Source: Psychrobacter maritimus (GTDB lineage: Bacteria; Pseudomonadota; Gammaproteobacteria; Pseudomonadales; Moraxellaceae). Taken from it: DNA of 64,000 bases. The position numbers and the translations under genes are program-made. Within the stretch, counting starts at the first letter, position 1, and every line of letters begins with the position of its first letter. Of this stretch, positions 1 through 8,433 are shown in pieces. The stretch spans positions 648,030-712,029 of the forward strand of contig NZ_CAJHAJ010000001.1 in the NCBI RefSeq assembly GCF_904846345.1. The letters are read 5' to 3'. A model generated the notes under the pieces. It did no database searches, was not told the origin of the DNA, and saw nothing but the letters and a program-made list of their open reading frames with translations.

Positions 1-454
1 TAAGCACTGCCGTACCATAGGCAATGGCTTCGACCATGCTGCCCAACTGATTGATATTACTCACTTCAAGACGTAAACCATAGATATGGTTATAACCTTG
101 CGCCTGCGCTTGAGTGCGCATACGTACCAATGCTTCACGGCGAGCGCGGTCAAGCAAGGTTTCATAAGTGGTCAGATTTTTGCCAAAGATACTTAAGATG
201 CGCGCTATGACCATTTTAAAATAATCTTGTGCAATCACCACGCTGCCCATGACCAGCTGACCCTCAGTATCCGCAGCAAGTTTTGGCACATAAAAGCGCT
301 CACTTGAGACGATAATATGACTGAGTTCTTGCTCTGCGACTCTTAATTGCGCCAAATGCTGACGCTCATGCCGCGCCCCAAAAAACCAGCCCAGCACAAA
401 CAGAACGATAAGCGGCGCGTAGTTCATCAGCATTTGGGTAAGAGAGTTATTCAT
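1..454 (-). CDS. YbjQ-like protein with N-terminal membrane anchor (partial, 3' end outside window)
   Basis: The reading frame begins at the ATG whose complement is at 452-454 and is still open at base 1, so about 151 residues are visible and the C-terminus is missing. Residues about 10-26 are hydrophobic (LIVLFVLGWFFGA), predicting a single N-terminal membrane anchor. The rest resembles the YbjQ/UPF0145 'heavy-metal-binding' fold: a VMGSVVIAQDYFK strand, a helix rich in Arg and Glu (RARREALVRMRTQA), then a strand ending in AYGTAVL. The family is a small pentamer-forming fold with no settled biochemical role. It lies 46 bases downstream of a second YbjQ-type gene on the same strand, so the two probably share a transcript. 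Confidence 0.7.
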   Translation of the reverse strand, partial: MNNSLTQMLMNYAPLIVLFVLGWFFGARHERQHLAQLRVAEQELSHIIVSSERFYVPKLAADTEGQLVMGSVVIAQDYFKMVIARILSIFGKNLTTYETLLDRARREALVRMRTQAQAQGYNHIYGLRLEVSNINQLGSMVEAIAYGTAVL

Positions 455-500
455 GGGACGTCTCGTGTCATCAAAAAGCGTTGCCGCTTTTTATGGTTTA

Positions 501-962
501 TTAACCAAAAGGGTTGAAACGTGGCAAATCATCAGCAGCGGTGCTTGGCGACTGAGGCGCTGCTTGGCTGTGACTCTGATCGTTATTGTGATTATTGAAA
601 TCCGTATGACCAGAGGGATTGCTCGGTGGTTGCTGAGACAGCGGGACGGCTTTGACCGCTGTACCATAAACAAACAGCTCTGATGCACCTTGGGCAATGC
701 TCGAGGTCGAAAAACGCAGGCCCACGACCGCATCAGCGCCCAAAGCTTCTGCCTTAACCACCATACGATCGATCGCTTCTTGACGTGATTCTTCTAACAG
801 CTCGGTATAAGCCGTCAACTCACCGCCGACGATGTTTTTCAGCCCAGCAAATAAGTCTTTACCAACATGCTTTGAGCGCACGGTACTGCCATATACGACA
901 TCTAAGCGTTCGGTAATCTGATAGTTGGGTAAGTGCTCAAGATTGGAGAGTTGCACAGTCAT
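501..962 (-). CDS. YbjQ/UPF0145 family protein
   Basis: A 153-residue protein whose first ~108 residues match the YbjQ family: a short strand, a VVYGSTVRSKH strand, the GGELTAYTELLEESRQEAI helix, a GADAVVGLRFSTS strand and the closing FVYGTAVKAV strand. The family usually ends near residue 105-110. Here about 45 residues rich in Gln, Asn, Pro and Ser follow and look like a disordered tail. A TAAGG sequence lies about 7 bases before the ATG. No signal peptide or membrane segment is seen, so it is probably cytoplasmic. The membrane-anchored paralogue follows it at 1-454. The biochemical function is unknown; the metal-binding label in databases is a fold name rather than a shown activity. Confidence 0.85.
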   Translation of the reverse strand: MTVQLSNLEHLPNYQITERLDVVYGSTVRSKHVGKDLFAGLKNIVGGELTAYTELLEESRQEAIDRMVVKAEALGADAVVGLRFSTSSIAQGASELFVYGTAVKAVPLSQQPPSNPSGHTDFNNHNNDQSHSQAAPQSPSTAADDLPRFNPFG

Positions 963-1057
963 AGTACAGCCTTATCGGTGACTTATAGGGAGTTCAAAGA
1001 ATATTTAAGGATTCAGCAAATAGTAAGGAAGAATGCTTATCGACAGCATTTATTTGT

Positions 1058-1099
1058 AGGCAGCGTTTATTGGGATAATGATATCCATTAACGCTGCCT
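1058..1099. terminator. Strong intergenic hairpin, possible terminator
   Basis: Perfect 10-base arms (aggcagcgtt at 1058-1067 and aacgctgcct at 1090-1099) enclose an inner ggata/tatcc stem. It lies between the UPF0149 gene and the downstream YbjQ gene. The flanks lack a clean T-run on either strand, so it may be a weak terminator or an RNA-stabilising or processing hairpin. Confidence 0.5.
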
Positions 1100-1157
1100 A
1101 TCTGTTTCTTTATTTAGCTATCTGTTCGTTCGTCTGTCTATTTATATACAAACGGCT

Positions 1158-1715
1158 CTAGTCGTTGGTATGAAACAATAAAAACAGTTCAGTCAAATTA
1201 CCTTCGATACTATTGGCCATTTGCGCCATTTTATCTTCATCGGCACGCATTTGCGCGAGCTCAGGATCTTCATCATCAATGCCACTGAGTACAATCATCG
1301 GCAAGGTTAATACCGCCACATCTTCTGCAGTTTCTTCATCTTCAAACCAATCACTGGCTTCATCGCCATACATCGCATCAACAAAGCCAATCGACCAAGC
1401 TACGATATCTGACTCGTCTGAAAAATCGACCGCCACTTCTTCGTTACCGGCATCTTCACCAAACGGTAACTCAATCGGCGTCTCGTTTTTTAGTTCCGCC
1501 ATAATCGATTCGCGCCAGCGCTGGATACCGTCGATAACATTTTCTGGAATTTCACTGACATGACCTTCAAACAATGCTTCTATCCAATTTGGCAACGGAC
1601 GGCCAATGACAGTCGCGGTCAAAAAACCATGGGTGGCAACACTATCGAGCACAAACGCGCTTTCTTCATTGTCCAAATAGTCTAATAATTCATCGAAACT
1701 GAGTGGGTTATTCAT
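1158..1715 (-). CDS. UPF0149 (YgfB/YecA) family protein
   Basis: A 185-residue acidic protein resembling the YgfB/YecA (UPF0149) family: N-terminal FDELLDYLDN, a VATHGFLTATVIG segment, then the DIVAWSIGFVDAMYGDEASDW block and TLPMIVLSGI. In this family these helices form an all-alpha domain. The C-terminal SEC-C zinc motif found in some YecA proteins is absent, so this is the short form. AAGGAC lies about 9 bases before the ATG. In Pseudomonas the relative YgfB represses a peptidoglycan amidase gene, but nothing here shows the same target. The gene stands alone, followed by the hairpin at 1058-1099. Confidence 0.75.
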   Translation of the reverse strand: MNNPLSFDELLDYLDNEESAFVLDSVATHGFLTATVIGRPLPNWIEALFEGHVSEIPENVIDGIQRWRESIMAELKNETPIELPFGEDAGNEEVAVDFSDESDIVAWSIGFVDAMYGDEASDWFEDEETAEDVAVLTLPMIVLSGIDDEDPELAQMRADEDKMAQMANSIEGNLTELFLLFHTND

Positions 1716-2101
1716 AGTGTGATAGTCCTTGGAGGATAGATTACGTCAGGCGCAATAAATAAGTTATGAAATACAAGAAATATAAAAGGCGGGAAAGCTA
1801 AAAAGCAATGTAGACAACAACAAAAACTGTCTGAACGCATAAAACCTGTCCAAAGCACTTTTATAAAACATGTCTATTGAAGAGCGCTGATTGCCGCGTT
1901 ATTTTTAATAACCCAATAGCATTATTGAGCAATATTATTAAAAAAACTTAACAACCAGCTTAGCACAATGCATTCGACAGCAGGATTTTAAGCTTGTCAA
2001 TCGGTTTAATCAGTTAACAACTTTCGGCTAAAAATCACGGAGCCAAGCCATTTTCCTTATCCGTTAAACGGCAGCTGCAACCCGATAATGGGCATGACAA
2101 T
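1716..2101. other. Intergenic region, 386 bp
   Basis: AT-rich spacer between the UPF0149 gene and the small acidic gene. It contains A/T runs around 1895-1950 but no open frame of convincing composition, no tRNA and no strong hairpin with a T-tail. It presumably holds the UPF0149 promoter. Confidence 0.5.
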
Positions 2102-2338
2102 TTAGAGATCGTCATCATCCCAGTCATCACCATCTTCATCAAAATTATCGATATCATCAAGATCGTCTTTTAGCTCTTTGGCCAAACGTTTTTCTTCTAG
2201 CAAATTATCGATCAAACGGCGTTTCTCTAGGCTGCTTAAGCGTGTACGCACACTTGTTTCGGCCTCTTCCACCATCTTTGCATCATCATCATCTACAAAA
2301 TCATCATCAAAATCGTCATCAATATCAGCGTCACTCAT
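2102..2338 (-). CDS. Small acidic protein, PA3496-like family
   Basis: A 78-residue, extremely acidic protein. Both ends are Asp-rich (DDDFDDDFVDDDD and GDDWDDDDL) and flank a basic, helical core, RTRLSSLEKRRLIDNLLEEKR. That core resembles the conserved RRxIExLLExKRLxxEL motif of the small PA3496 family of pseudomonads. An AGGAG sequence sits about 6 bases before the ATG. No signal peptide or membrane segment is seen. The function is not known to me. The next gene downstream is more than 300 bases away, so it is probably monocistronic. Confidence 0.7.
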   Translation of the reverse strand: MSDADIDDDFDDDFVDDDDAKMVEEAETSVRTRLSSLEKRRLIDNLLEEKRLAKELKDDLDDIDNFDEDGDDWDDDDL

Positions 2339-2526
2339 GACAAACTCCTATCATTTTTCGGCAAGGGTATTAAAAATACATGAATATATATATGCCTTAT
2401 AAAGTCTCTATTGAGTGTTGTCAATCCTTTTTATCACTATCATAGCATCACGTACAAAGTTAAAGCCTGCGCAAACGCTTATCGCACAGGCAATTGTAGA
2501 GGCTCACCTGTATCTAACGCTACGAT

Positions 2527-4083
2527 TTACTCTTGCTCTTCTGTCTCTTCAATCATTAATACTGCATTGCGCACATCGGCCAAACGCTGAATCATGGCAT
2601 CATTGCCGCCATCAAATATCGCGCATTCGCGCTCATAAACAGTGGTGGGACGCATGATGCTTTGTACTTGTACATGATGGCTGATTTGTTTAAGACCAGC
2701 ATTGGGTAGCAAAATAAGCATTTGCTCTTTTTTACCCACGCTATCTAACAGATGGCTCATTGCCTCGACTTGCGCATTATCGCTCACCCCCGCTTTTGCT
2801 GGTAAGGCAAAACGTGATAGCTCGACATGCTTATCATGAATGATTTTATTCAGCATCAAATACAGTTTGCCAAGCATCACACCTGCCAACGCGACTTTGG
2901 CGTGGCTGTTATTTGCTTTTAGCATCACATAAGCGCCGCTTTCATCAAAGTGTGGTTCATTGAGCGCGCTCACCCCAAGTAGCAGAGGCTGCTTAAGTAG
3001 CTCAGTCACTGCTTGGTTCAATAATTGGGTACATAACGCCAAATAAGGCAGCCGCTGCGATGGCGCTAGGCGCTCAAGCATGTTGAACTCATCGTGAAAG
3101 ACAATCTGAACGCTAACACTATCGAATGGGCGGGTAGCCGACAAGCGCGCAGCACTAGCAGATTTATGGCTACTGCCATTCTCATGACTAGCCGCTATTT
3201 CGTCTTGTGTGCTGTCCGTATTATTACTGCCCGCACTATTTACCGTATAGTTTTCAGCGTCATTGCCATTATTGCCCTCATTACCATTATTATTGGCATC
3301 AGTGTTCAGCGCGGTGTCCTGACCTTGTTGCCCTCTGACATACTGATTTACCGCACTATGAATGTTTAATTTTCGAGTATGCGGTTTTTTGCTACTGGCA
3401 TCGTGAGCGGTTTCTTTAATCGCGCTATCGAAACCAGTTGGGTTAGAGGCAGATCCAAGGTTAAGGTTAAGCTCACTGTCTGATTCGCTTTCACGATTAA
3501 GGTTGCGCTCATAACCGCGCTCAAATTCACGTTGATCAAGTTGTCGATACTGCTCGCGATGCAAGTCTTGAATATCACGGCTTAGCGCATTGATTTGCTC
3601 TCTACTTGGACGCGCAATATAACCATATATCAGCCATAGCAATAAATGCAGCAACATCGAGCCAATGACAAACGGCCATTGCATGGCGATAATCTCACCC
3701 TTGCTAATATCTTTTAGCGTCAAGGCCACACTACCGATGACCGCATCGCCTTTGGTGGCGATTTGGCTAATGGTATCACCCTGCTGCATCGGCGCATTCC
3801 CGACCGGCACCAAGACATCGCCATTATTGTCTTTAATCAGTATGCGGGTCACGTCCTGCTCACTGGTATAGCGATTGGCTATGACGCTGAGGCTGACGCG
3901 GTCTTTATTTTCTAAAGACAAGCGCGCCTCATCAATAAGCTGGGCGACCATTTGCTCGCCCTTTTGGGCACGGCTATTGCTCAGCTGCTGATCGGTACTG
4001 ATGACCAATAATAGGGTCTGCAAACAAAAACTAACCAGAAGAATAATGGCAAACAACCCTTGCCGCGGCGCTAAATACGTCAT
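2527..4083 (-). CDS. Smp/YtjB (AhpA)-like membrane protein
   Basis: A 518-residue protein with two membrane segments (about 8-29 and 136-156) that bracket a ~105-residue periplasmic region. A long cytoplasmic part follows. Residues about 190-320 are low-complexity (Asn, Ser, Glu, Gly), including an N/G-rich stretch near NTDANNNGNEGNNGN. The remainder (about 325-518) looks folded, with VSVQIVFHDEFNMLERLAPSQ and a C-terminal EETEEQE. The topology and the position divergent from serB match the smp (ytjB) gene, which also neighbours serB in E. coli. That family has no firm enzymatic role. Sequence identity is low by eye, so the assignment rests mainly on topology and context. Confidence 0.55.
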   Translation of the reverse strand: MTYLAPRQGLFAIILLVSFCLQTLLLVISTDQQLSNSRAQKGEQMVAQLIDEARLSLENKDRVSLSVIANRYTSEQDVTRILIKDNNGDVLVPVGNAPMQQGDTISQIATKGDAVIGSVALTLKDISKGEIIAMQWPFVIGSMLLHLLLWLIYGYIARPSREQINALSRDIQDLHREQYRQLDQREFERGYERNLNRESESDSELNLNLGSASNPTGFDSAIKETAHDASSKKPHTRKLNIHSAVNQYVRGQQGQDTALNTDANNNGNEGNNGNDAENYTVNSAGSNNTDSTQDEIAASHENGSSHKSASAARLSATRPFDSVSVQIVFHDEFNMLERLAPSQRLPYLALCTQLLNQAVTELLKQPLLLGVSALNEPHFDESGAYVMLKANNSHAKVALAGVMLGKLYLMLNKIIHDKHVELSRFALPAKAGVSDNAQVEAMSHLLDSVGKKEQMLILLPNAGLKQISHHVQVQSIMRPTTVYERECAIFDGGNDAMIQRLADVRNAVLMIEETEEQE

Positions 4084-4520
4084 GATATGTTAAACTTTTT
4101 TGGATAAATGGAATTAAAAAACGAGGCTATGGCTCATTTTCTGGAAGAGTATGCAGCTATCTTTTTTATATTTACTTTGGCTCAATTTACTACCGCAGCT
4201 ACTCGCTAAATAATATTTAATCAAATGTCATTTACGAGACCTGACTATCGTACATGAGATTTGTTGTGCAAGTATGTTTGGCGCACGCGCACATCGACAA
4301 ATCCCCGTTTATTTTCTCTACTATATCACCATACTAATGGTGATGGCGTCAGCTAATATCATAAATTTATTGTAAGAATTTTCTTTTATTCAACGGCGAT
4401 TTTTGCTCATACCAAGCATTTTTATCGGACTGTGAGACTTTATACCTCATCTATAGGCGCTGCCCAGTAAAACTGTTATTATTCCTAATCTTATATCAGC
4501 ATACAAGGGACAATTGAGCG
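4084..4520. promoter_or_regulatory. Divergent promoter region between the Smp-like gene and serB
   Basis: A 437-bp AT-rich region that must hold both divergent promoters. It contains a perfect palindrome at 4325-4344 (listed separately). No credible coding frame is present. Confidence 0.5.
4325..4344. promoter_or_regulatory. Palindrome, possible operator
   Basis: Perfect 8-base arms, atcaccat at 4325-4332 and atggtgat at 4337-4344, separated by 4 bases. It lies in the spacer between two divergent genes and has no following T-run, so a protein-binding site is likelier than a terminator. No regulator is recognised. Confidence 0.35.
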
Positions 4521-5708
4521 ATGCAAAAAAATACATCTTACTCGTTACCAAAAGACAGCAAAGCATGGCAACAAGCCGTCGATTCTGTAGCGTCATTATT
4601 GCCTGCGGGTACTAATCTGCATGATTTTGATGCGCTGCAATCCTTGCCTATTTTTGCGTTGATTGTGGTATTGCCTACGCATGTATCTTCGCTCGATATC
4701 CATCAATATGTGCAATCATGGGTGGATGAGCAGCCAAACTGGCATTTGGTGACCGTAGCAGAAGATGCCGACGCCAATTTTGTCGATGTTGAGATTGCTG
4801 ATATAGACACTACGCAGCCATTTGCCAAGCACTCGTTTATTGATGTGCAAGTGTTCCGCTATTTGCTGGTGCCAGTCACCGATACGCTGATGCACCCTGC
4901 TAAAAAGACAGCAGCAGCGTACATTATCGATGACCAATTGACCACGCGTCTACGTCATGACTTAGCCGAAGACTATAAAAACTCGCAAAGTGCAATCGCG
5001 GGCGAGCATTTAAATGTTGTCGATTGTCATATCTTATCGCTCGGTCATATGTTACGTACCCATAAGCTTGCCTGTTTCGATATGGACTCTACGTTGATTG
5101 AGCAAGAAGTCATCGTTGAGCTGGCAAAAACCGCTGGTATCGGTGAGCAAGTCGAAACCATTACCGAAGCGGCGATGCGCGGTGAGATGGATTTTGACGA
5201 ATCTTTTGCTCAGCGCGTGGCCTTATTAAAAGGTATTCCAACCAGCGTGCTCGATGATATATGCGGCCGTTTGACCTTGTCGACAGGTGCGCGCACGACT
5301 ATCAGTGCGCTTAAAGCCTTGGGGTATCATACGGTCTTAGTGTCAGGCGGCTTTACCTATTTTGCCCGCTATATCGCTGAGCAGCTGGGCATCGATGAAG
5401 TACATGCCAATGCGCTGGATATCGAAGATGGCGAAGTCACCGGTCATGTGCAACTGCCGATTATTAATGGCGCGAAAAAAGCGGCGATTGCTGAACATAC
5501 CGCTGAGCGCTTAGGCATTGATATGTCGCAAGTAGTCTGCGTCGGTGATGGGGCCAATGATTTACCAATGATGGCACTGGCAGATTTGGGTGTGGCGTTT
5601 AATGCCAAGCCCATCGTCCAAGCGCGAGCAGACGCTGCGGTCAATGTTACAGGGCTTGAAGGCGTGCTTTATGCGCTTGGCTATCCAGCCTTTGTACGTA
5701 CAAAATAA
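4521..5708 (+). CDS. serB: Phosphoserine phosphatase SerB
   Basis: Converts O-phosphoserine to serine, the last step of serine synthesis. The 395-residue protein has the HAD nucleophile motif FDMDSTLIEQE (Asp187 nucleophile and Asp189), motif II in VLVSGGFTYFA, a lysine in GAKKAAI and the metal-binding GDGANDLPM. The N-terminal ~170 residues form the ACT-like region expected in gammaproteobacterial SerB proteins. A GGGACAATTGAGCG stretch precedes the ATG. It is divergent from the Smp-like gene and ends at the hairpin 5729-5764, so it is probably monocistronic. Confidence 0.95.
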   Translation: MQKNTSYSLPKDSKAWQQAVDSVASLLPAGTNLHDFDALQSLPIFALIVVLPTHVSSLDIHQYVQSWVDEQPNWHLVTVAEDADANFVDVEIADIDTTQPFAKHSFIDVQVFRYLLVPVTDTLMHPAKKTAAAYIIDDQLTTRLRHDLAEDYKNSQSAIAGEHLNVVDCHILSLGHMLRTHKLACFDMDSTLIEQEVIVELAKTAGIGEQVETITEAAMRGEMDFDESFAQRVALLKGIPTSVLDDICGRLTLSTGARTTISALKALGYHTVLVSGGFTYFARYIAEQLGIDEVHANALDIEDGEVTGHVQLPIINGAKKAAIAEHTAERLGIDMSQVVCVGDGANDLPMMALADLGVAFNAKPIVQARADAAVNVTGLEGVLYALGYPAFVRTK

Positions 5709-5728
5709 CGCTTAACTATTCTAAAAAT

Positions 5729-5764
5729 AAGCTAGGTTAAGGATTTGTCTTTGACCTAGCTTTT
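5729..5764 (+). terminator. serB terminator
   Basis: Arms aagctaggt (5729-5737) and acctagctt (5754-5762), with a 16-base loop, run into a short T-stretch about 20 bases after the serB stop. Confidence 0.65.
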
Positions 5765-5859
5765 ATGATTGAAAACTTTATGTTAAAGCCTTTATATATC
5801 TATATCTCTTTTGCCCTATTCATCTCACTTTTATCTTGTTAAATAAGAAAGGAATGTCC

Positions 5860-6870
5860 ATGACGGCATCACAATCACCGCGGCCAGATGCGCCGTCATC
5901 TTCCACTCATTTAGATAATGAGCATTTAATTAAAGAAAGCTCGCCTATTTATCACGACAATCCAAAGCAGCTATTAGGTGTCTACGTCAAAGGTATTGCG
6001 ATGGGTGCAGCGGACATTGTACCCGGTGTTTCTGGCGGTACCATTGCCTTGATTGCGGGGATTTATGAGCGCTTAATTAATGCCTTAAGTAGCGTCGGTC
6101 CCAATCTATGGCAGATATTTCGCCAACAAGGCGGGCTTAAAGGTTTCATTGCAGTATGGCGACAGGTCGATGCTACTTTTTTAGTGTGCTTATTACTTGG
6201 TATCGCCACCAGTTTTGCCACCTTAGCCGGACTCATTAAGCATTTATTGGACAATCAGCCTTTACTGATTTGGTCGTTCTTTTTTGGCCTAGTAGTCGCC
6301 ACTGTCTTTATCTTATTAACTGAGATTACGCGCTGGAATATAGGACGGCTCGCATTATTTTTGCTGGGGGCTGGTAGCGCGGTCGTCATCAGTAGCTTGC
6401 CGTTATTGACCACGGCACCAAGCTTACCTTATTTATTCCTTGCGGGCGCGATTGCCATTTGTGCGATGATATTACCCGGTATCTCAGGGTCTTTTATCCT
6501 ATTGTTAATGGGCGCCTATGATTCGGTACTCGAAGCGGTGCATACGCTAAACTTTAGTATTATTTTTACCGTCATTGCCGGTATGGCAACGGGGTTATTA
6601 TTATTTACCCGTATGCTCAAATGGCTGCTATCACGCTACTATCAAGCAACCCTTGCCTTGCTGACAGGCTTTATCGCCGGCTCACTGGTAAAAGTATGGC
6701 CATGGAAAACCGATGCGCTCGGTACATTAAATAGCGATGCCATCAACAATGTCATGCCATGGCAGTATCCTACGGGTGCTCATTGGCTAACTACGTTAGG
6801 CTTGATGCTGTTAGGAGCCGTGTTGGTAACCGCTCTATCATGGTGGGGGCGCCGCGGCGTTCGTCCTTAA
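5860..6870 (+). CDS. DUF368 polytopic membrane protein
   Basis: A ~336-residue integral membrane protein of the DUF368 family. Two related motifs, PGVSGGTIALIAG and PGISGSFILLLMG, mark the two halves of an internal repeat; about nine hydrophobic segments are visible. Members of this superfamily (with DedA-like proteins) have been linked to undecaprenyl-phosphate recycling, but I infer that only from the family. The longest frame opens at a TTG at 5836. I prefer the ATG at 5860 because AAGAAAGGA (5845-5853) sits 6 bases before it; the ATG at 5854 lies too close. The N-terminal ~40 residues are polar and cytoplasmic. It ends at a strong terminator. Confidence 0.85.
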   Translation: MTASQSPRPDAPSSSTHLDNEHLIKESSPIYHDNPKQLLGVYVKGIAMGAADIVPGVSGGTIALIAGIYERLINALSSVGPNLWQIFRQQGGLKGFIAVWRQVDATFLVCLLLGIATSFATLAGLIKHLLDNQPLLIWSFFFGLVVATVFILLTEITRWNIGRLALFLLGAGSAVVISSLPLLTTAPSLPYLFLAGAIAICAMILPGISGSFILLLMGAYDSVLEAVHTLNFSIIFTVIAGMATGLLLFTRMLKWLLSRYYQATLALLTGFIAGSLVKVWPWKTDALGTLNSDAINNVMPWQYPTGAHWLTTLGLMLLGAVLVTALSWWGRRGVRP

Positions 6871-6903
6871 AGTTAAATAGACCTCAAAAAACACTTTGAT
6901 TCC

Positions 6904-6939
6904 AAAAAAGCGCCCATGATTGTGGCGCTTTTTTGTTGG
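6904..6939 (+). terminator. Terminator of the DUF368 gene
   Basis: aaaaaagcgcc and ggcgcttttttg form a G/C-closed stem with a T-run on the plus strand, about 35 bases after the stop. Confidence 0.85.
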
Positions 6940-7095
6940 TAACAATGGCAGAATTTGCACAGTATTTCCTTAATATCATTTAAAAAATCAAACGTCAGCT
7001 GTTGTCGCAAAGTCGTCGCTAGCCTCTTTAGCTTTAGGTCACAAACTTCCATAATGACCGTGTTGGAATTCACCTGATGAAGAGCGAGATGAACA

Positions 7096-7485
7096 ATGTT
7101 ATTAACAATATTTTCTATTTTTGCCAGTGAAACATGGGGCGCTGGCGCCATACTAGGTACTGGTCTGCTGCTAGGCTTGCTACTGGCGCTTGCCTTATCG
7201 TCGCAGCGTTGGTTGCTATGGTATCTGTTCGGTGGCATGGCCTATTGGTTGGCGGTTGAAGCCATTCATAGTTTATTAAGCTATTGGTTGGTGTTGTCAG
7301 AATGGCACAATTATGTGGTTGCTATGGGTATCAGCTGGCTACCTTTGGTTGCTTGGGTACTTTATAGAGCATTGCGTTACGAAGACGTCAGTCGCACTGT
7401 CCATGAGCAACGTGAGCTGCAAGCCGCCCGCTATATTGAACATACGCCCGTCTATGATGATGACTATCAACCGCGCTTTCAGTAA
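7096..7485 (+). CDS. Small polytopic membrane protein, unknown
   Basis: A 129-residue protein with about four hydrophobic helices (about 3-14, 17-34, 38-65 and 73-92) and a charged C-terminal tail ending in DDDYQPRFQ. I do not recognise the family. The ATG at 7096 has only a weak purine-rich upstream sequence (agagcgagatgaac). A 16-base direct repeat (agtaattcNgtcattc, twice) begins at the very end of the gene, around 7480-7512. It stands alone between a terminator and the SCP2 gene. Confidence 0.6.
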   Translation: MLLTIFSIFASETWGAGAILGTGLLLGLLLALALSSQRWLLWYLFGGMAYWLAVEAIHSLLSYWLVLSEWHNYVVAMGISWLPLVAWVLYRALRYEDVSRTVHEQRELQAARYIEHTPVYDDDYQPRFQ

Positions 7486-7512
7486 TTCGGTCATTCAGTA
7501 ATTCAGTCATTC
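7480..7512. repeat. Short tandem duplication (2 x 16 bp)
   Basis: Two nearly identical 16-base units, agtaattcggtcattc and agtaattcagtcattc, run across the stop of the small membrane gene. Probably a slippage product. Confidence 0.6.
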
Positions 7513-7695
7513 ACTAAGTTTGCCCAATCATACTGCCGTCATCGAATGTTACAAGATACTTAAGGCTCTCTACGTAACTCCTAAAGAATTGAAACCTATC
7601 ATTCGTTCAATCGTTTATAATCTAATTATATATTTGTCGCAAAAATTGTTATAAAGTACGCATTATTTTGCGTCTCATTCTTTAGGAGTTCGATT

Positions 7696-8202
7696 ATGTT
7701 TACTGTTCCTGTATTAGATATTAAGTCTGATCCATTAGATGTTTTATTGGCGGTGATTGGTTACCGTTTATCGATGTTGGCTGATAGCGATAACGAAGAC
7801 GTCAAAGCGCTGTTTGCTGACCGTAAAGTAACCATCGAGCTTGCTAGCACTGAAGCTGATGTGGCGCGTTATTATAGCTTTGATAATGGTACATTTAGCC
7901 AACATAGTGGTCATGCTAAAGCAGCCGATTTGACGATTAACTTCAAAGACTCAATGACCGGCGTTAAGCTGTTGACCAAAGGCAGTCTTCCTGCGTTTAT
8001 GACCGCTGTGCAAGAAGGCAACTTAAGCATCGAGGGCGATTATAGCCTAATGATGTGGTTCAACAAGCTTGCCAAACACATCGTGCCAGCCGTTCCAGAA
8101 CAGTGCAAACCTTACATCCAACAAGCCAAACCTTATGCTTATAAAGCCCAAAAATTTGCCAACCATTGGCTCGGCGTTGCTAAGCACAAGTTGGGTAAAT
8201 AA
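7696..8202 (+). CDS. SCP2 sterol-binding domain protein
   Basis: A 168-residue soluble protein with the features of the SCP2 lipid-binding fold: ADLTINFKDSMTGVKLLTKG, then the A-x-Q-E-G-N-L-S-I-EGD pattern (AVQEGNLSIEGDYSL) that closes the hydrophobic tunnel. Proteins of this kind bind lipids or acyl chains. Some relatives (UbiJ/UbiT types) help ubiquinone synthesis, but the usual ubi neighbours are absent. The C-terminal region (AKPYAYKAQKFANHWLG) is a basic amphipathic helix that could touch membranes. TTTAGGAG sits about 8 bases before the ATG. It ends at a clear terminator. Confidence 0.8.
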   Translation: MFTVPVLDIKSDPLDVLLAVIGYRLSMLADSDNEDVKALFADRKVTIELASTEADVARYYSFDNGTFSQHSGHAKAADLTINFKDSMTGVKLLTKGSLPAFMTAVQEGNLSIEGDYSLMMWFNKLAKHIVPAVPEQCKPYIQQAKPYAYKAQKFANHWLGVAKHKLGK

Positions 8203-8267
8203 TTGCGTCACCTAATTAAGTAGCTGACCAACCTCTAACGAGCTACTTAGCACTATTCTGATTTTCT

Positions 8268-8303
8268 AAAAAGGTTGCGGTATACTATACGGCAACCTTT
8301 TTT
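8268..8303 (+). terminator. Terminator of the SCP2 gene
   Basis: aaaaaggttgc and gcaacctttttt pair around a short loop (ggtatactatacg), with a T-run on the plus strand. Confidence 0.85.
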
Positions 8304-8433
8304 ATTGCCTAGATTTTATCGTTTTAACTTTAGCAAGGGCAAAAAATTCAAGGTTACTCAATTCTTCTTAATTTAACTAATAGTTATTAATTTATCTAAC
8401 ACTTCTAAATACCGTTATAAAAGGATTTATCTC

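Noticed and set aside
6873..7238. 121-codon minus-strand frame
   Set aside because: It is antisense to the small membrane gene and starts from within its coding part; no conserved motif is visible.
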